DNA of 7,857 bases from Deltaproteobacteria bacterium (GTDB lineage: Bacteria > UBA10199 > JACPAL01 > JACOUP01): the NCBI GenBank assembly GCA_030649435.1, contig JAUSKE010000173.1, positions 1 through 7,857 on the forward strand, written 5' to 3'. The position numbers and the translations under genes were made by a program. Positions 7,218 through 7,857 of this stretch are shown in pieces. The notes under the pieces are model-generated. The model was not told the origin of the DNA, did no database searches, and saw only the letters and a program-made list of their open reading frames with translations. Each line of letters starts with the position of its first letter. Position 1 is the stretch's first letter.

Positions 7218-7724
7218 ATGCCGCGATTGGTGAAAAAAAAATACGGTTTTTGGCAGCGCCTCTACCTTCTTGAAGCCTTGAAGGGGCTCTGGGTAACGGG
7301 CGGTCATTTTTTCAAACATTTCTTGAGACTGAAGAAGATAGAGACCTTCGAGTACCCGGAAGAGCGGAAACCGATCCCGGAAGGGTATCGTGCCGAGCAC
7401 CGTTTGATGCTCCGGCCGGATACCACAATCCGTTGCACCGCTTGTATGCTCTGTGCCACCGCCTGCCCGGCGGAATGTATCGAAATTGTCGCAGCCGAGA
7501 ACCCGGATCCCAAGATCGAAAAATACCCGACGGTCTACAATATTAATTTGCTCCGGTGCGTCTTCTGTGGACTCTGCGTGGAGGCCTGTCCTTGCGATGC
7601 GATCCGGATGGATACCAAACAGATCGATATGGCCGGCTTTACGCGCGGCGAATTTATCCGAGATATCGATTACCTGACACAAAATCATCCTGAAGGGATG
7701 AGTCCTATTTCAATCGCGCCATGA
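7218..7724 (+). CDS. NuoI-like 2x[4Fe-4S] protein (complex I 23-kDa subunit family)
   Basis: An electron carrier of 168 residues related to NADH-quinone oxidoreductase subunit I. It has two ferredoxin motifs: Cys73/76/79/83 ([12 protein letters not shown]) and Cys114/117/120/124 ([12 protein letters not shown]), enough for two [4Fe-4S] clusters, with extra cysteines at 87 and 126. The N-terminal ~40 residues ([30 protein letters not shown]) look amphipathic, as in NuoI, which lies at the membrane surface; YPEE and an RAEHRL segment before the first cluster are also NuoI-like. Length is normal for the family. The start at 7218 follows AGGG by eight bases, and an in-frame TAA at 7185-7187 limits earlier starts. 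No other complex I gene is adjacent; instead the stop overlaps a dehydrogenase start as ATGA, and KorAB is divergent. It may serve complex I encoded elsewhere, or relay electrons from KorAB-reduced ferredoxin. A nuoI symbol would overstate what is known. Confidence 0.88.
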   Translation: MPRLVKKKYGFWQRLYLLEALKGLWVTGGHFFKHFLRLKKIETFEYPEERKPIPEGYRAEHRLMLRPDTTIRCTACMLCATACPAECIEIVAAENPDPKIEKYPTVYNINLLRCVFCGLCVEACPCDAIRMDTKQIDMAGFTRGEFIRDIDYLTQNHPEGMSPISIAP

Positions 7725-7857
7725 AGAAACATCACCGGGTCACACTGATTCGTGGTGACGGGATCGGGCCGGAGATCGCCGAAGTCGCTCTCGAAGTTCT
7801 TGCTTCCACCGGTGTAAAAATTGATTGGGATGAACAGATCGCCGGTCAGCAGGCGAT
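7721..7857 (+). CDS. Isocitrate/isopropylmalate dehydrogenase family protein, N-terminal fragment
   Basis: The first 45 residues of a beta-decarboxylating dehydrogenase; the window ends inside the gene. [20 protein letters not shown] is the family N-terminal signature (usual form PGDGIGPE), followed by [14 protein letters not shown], which resembles NAD-type isocitrate dehydrogenases of about 330 residues more than LeuB. The context supports isocitrate: a 2-oxoglutarate-making enzyme beside KorAB. Isopropylmalate, homoisocitrate or tartrate use cannot be excluded from this fragment. The ATG at 7721 overlaps the preceding TGA (7722-7724) as ATGA. No Shine-Dalgarno lies at normal distance (GAAGGG at 7692-7697 is too far), so translation is probably coupled to the NuoI-like gene. 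Confidence 0.85.
   Translation, partial: MKKHHRVTLIRGDGIGPEIAEVALEVLASTGVKIDWDEQIAGQQA

Noticed and set aside
7152..7688. A 178-codon minus-strand open frame opposite the NuoI-like gene.
   Set aside because: The plus strand encodes two complete CxxCxxCxxxCP ferredoxin motifs, so the antisense frame is a shadow; it would also run through the divergent spacer into the CBS gene.

Overview
This is a dense bacterial window of central carbon metabolism with almost no non-coding DNA. The rightward gene at the left edge and the two rightward genes at the right edge flank a six-gene leftward cluster that fills most of the sequence. Good Shine-Dalgarno sites, ATG starts, short overlaps and TAA/TGA stops indicate a bacterium with a standard code. 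A gamma-alpha-fused 2-oxoacid:ferredoxin oxidoreductase, a complex I-type ferredoxin subunit and an NAD-type isocitrate/isopropylmalate dehydrogenase fit a deltaproteobacterium-like or other uncultured lineage. That placement is an impression, not a demonstration. I see no mobile element, CRISPR array, tRNA or rRNA.

Layout, left to right. Positions 1-660 (+) hold the 3' part of a gene I do not recognise. Its end overlaps, tail to tail, the end of the leftward cluster. In its own transcription order (right to left) that cluster is: CBS-pair protein (7155-6685), KorA (6661-4787), KorB (4823-3780), zinc-ribbon CBS protein (3783-3283), ACT-domain malic enzyme (3267-1906), and MaeB-type malic enzyme without a phosphotransacetylase domain (1916-534). 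Junctions are a 23-nt gap, a 37-nt overlap, a 4-nt ATGA overlap, a 15-nt gap and an 11-nt overlap, so one operon is very likely. A 62-nt divergent spacer (7156-7217) separates it from a rightward pair: a NuoI-like 2x[4Fe-4S] protein (7218-7724), joined by an ATGA overlap to a dehydrogenase that runs off the window (7721 onward).

How the genes may work together: isocitrate dehydrogenase makes 2-oxoglutarate, KorAB converts it to succinyl-CoA with reduction of ferredoxin, and malic enzymes interconvert malate and pyruvate. All three steps exchange CO2 and reducing equivalents. The NuoI-like protein is a plausible electron relay. Two different CBS-pair proteins sit in the same operon as KorAB and the malic enzymes, and one malic enzyme carries an ACT domain, so control by ligands (nucleotides, amino acids) looks built into the locus. 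The enzymes are well known. The arrangement (KorAB bracketed by CBS proteins, followed by paired malic enzymes, opposite a stand-alone NuoI-IDH pair) and the antisense-overlapping tail of the last malic enzyme are the parts worth following up.
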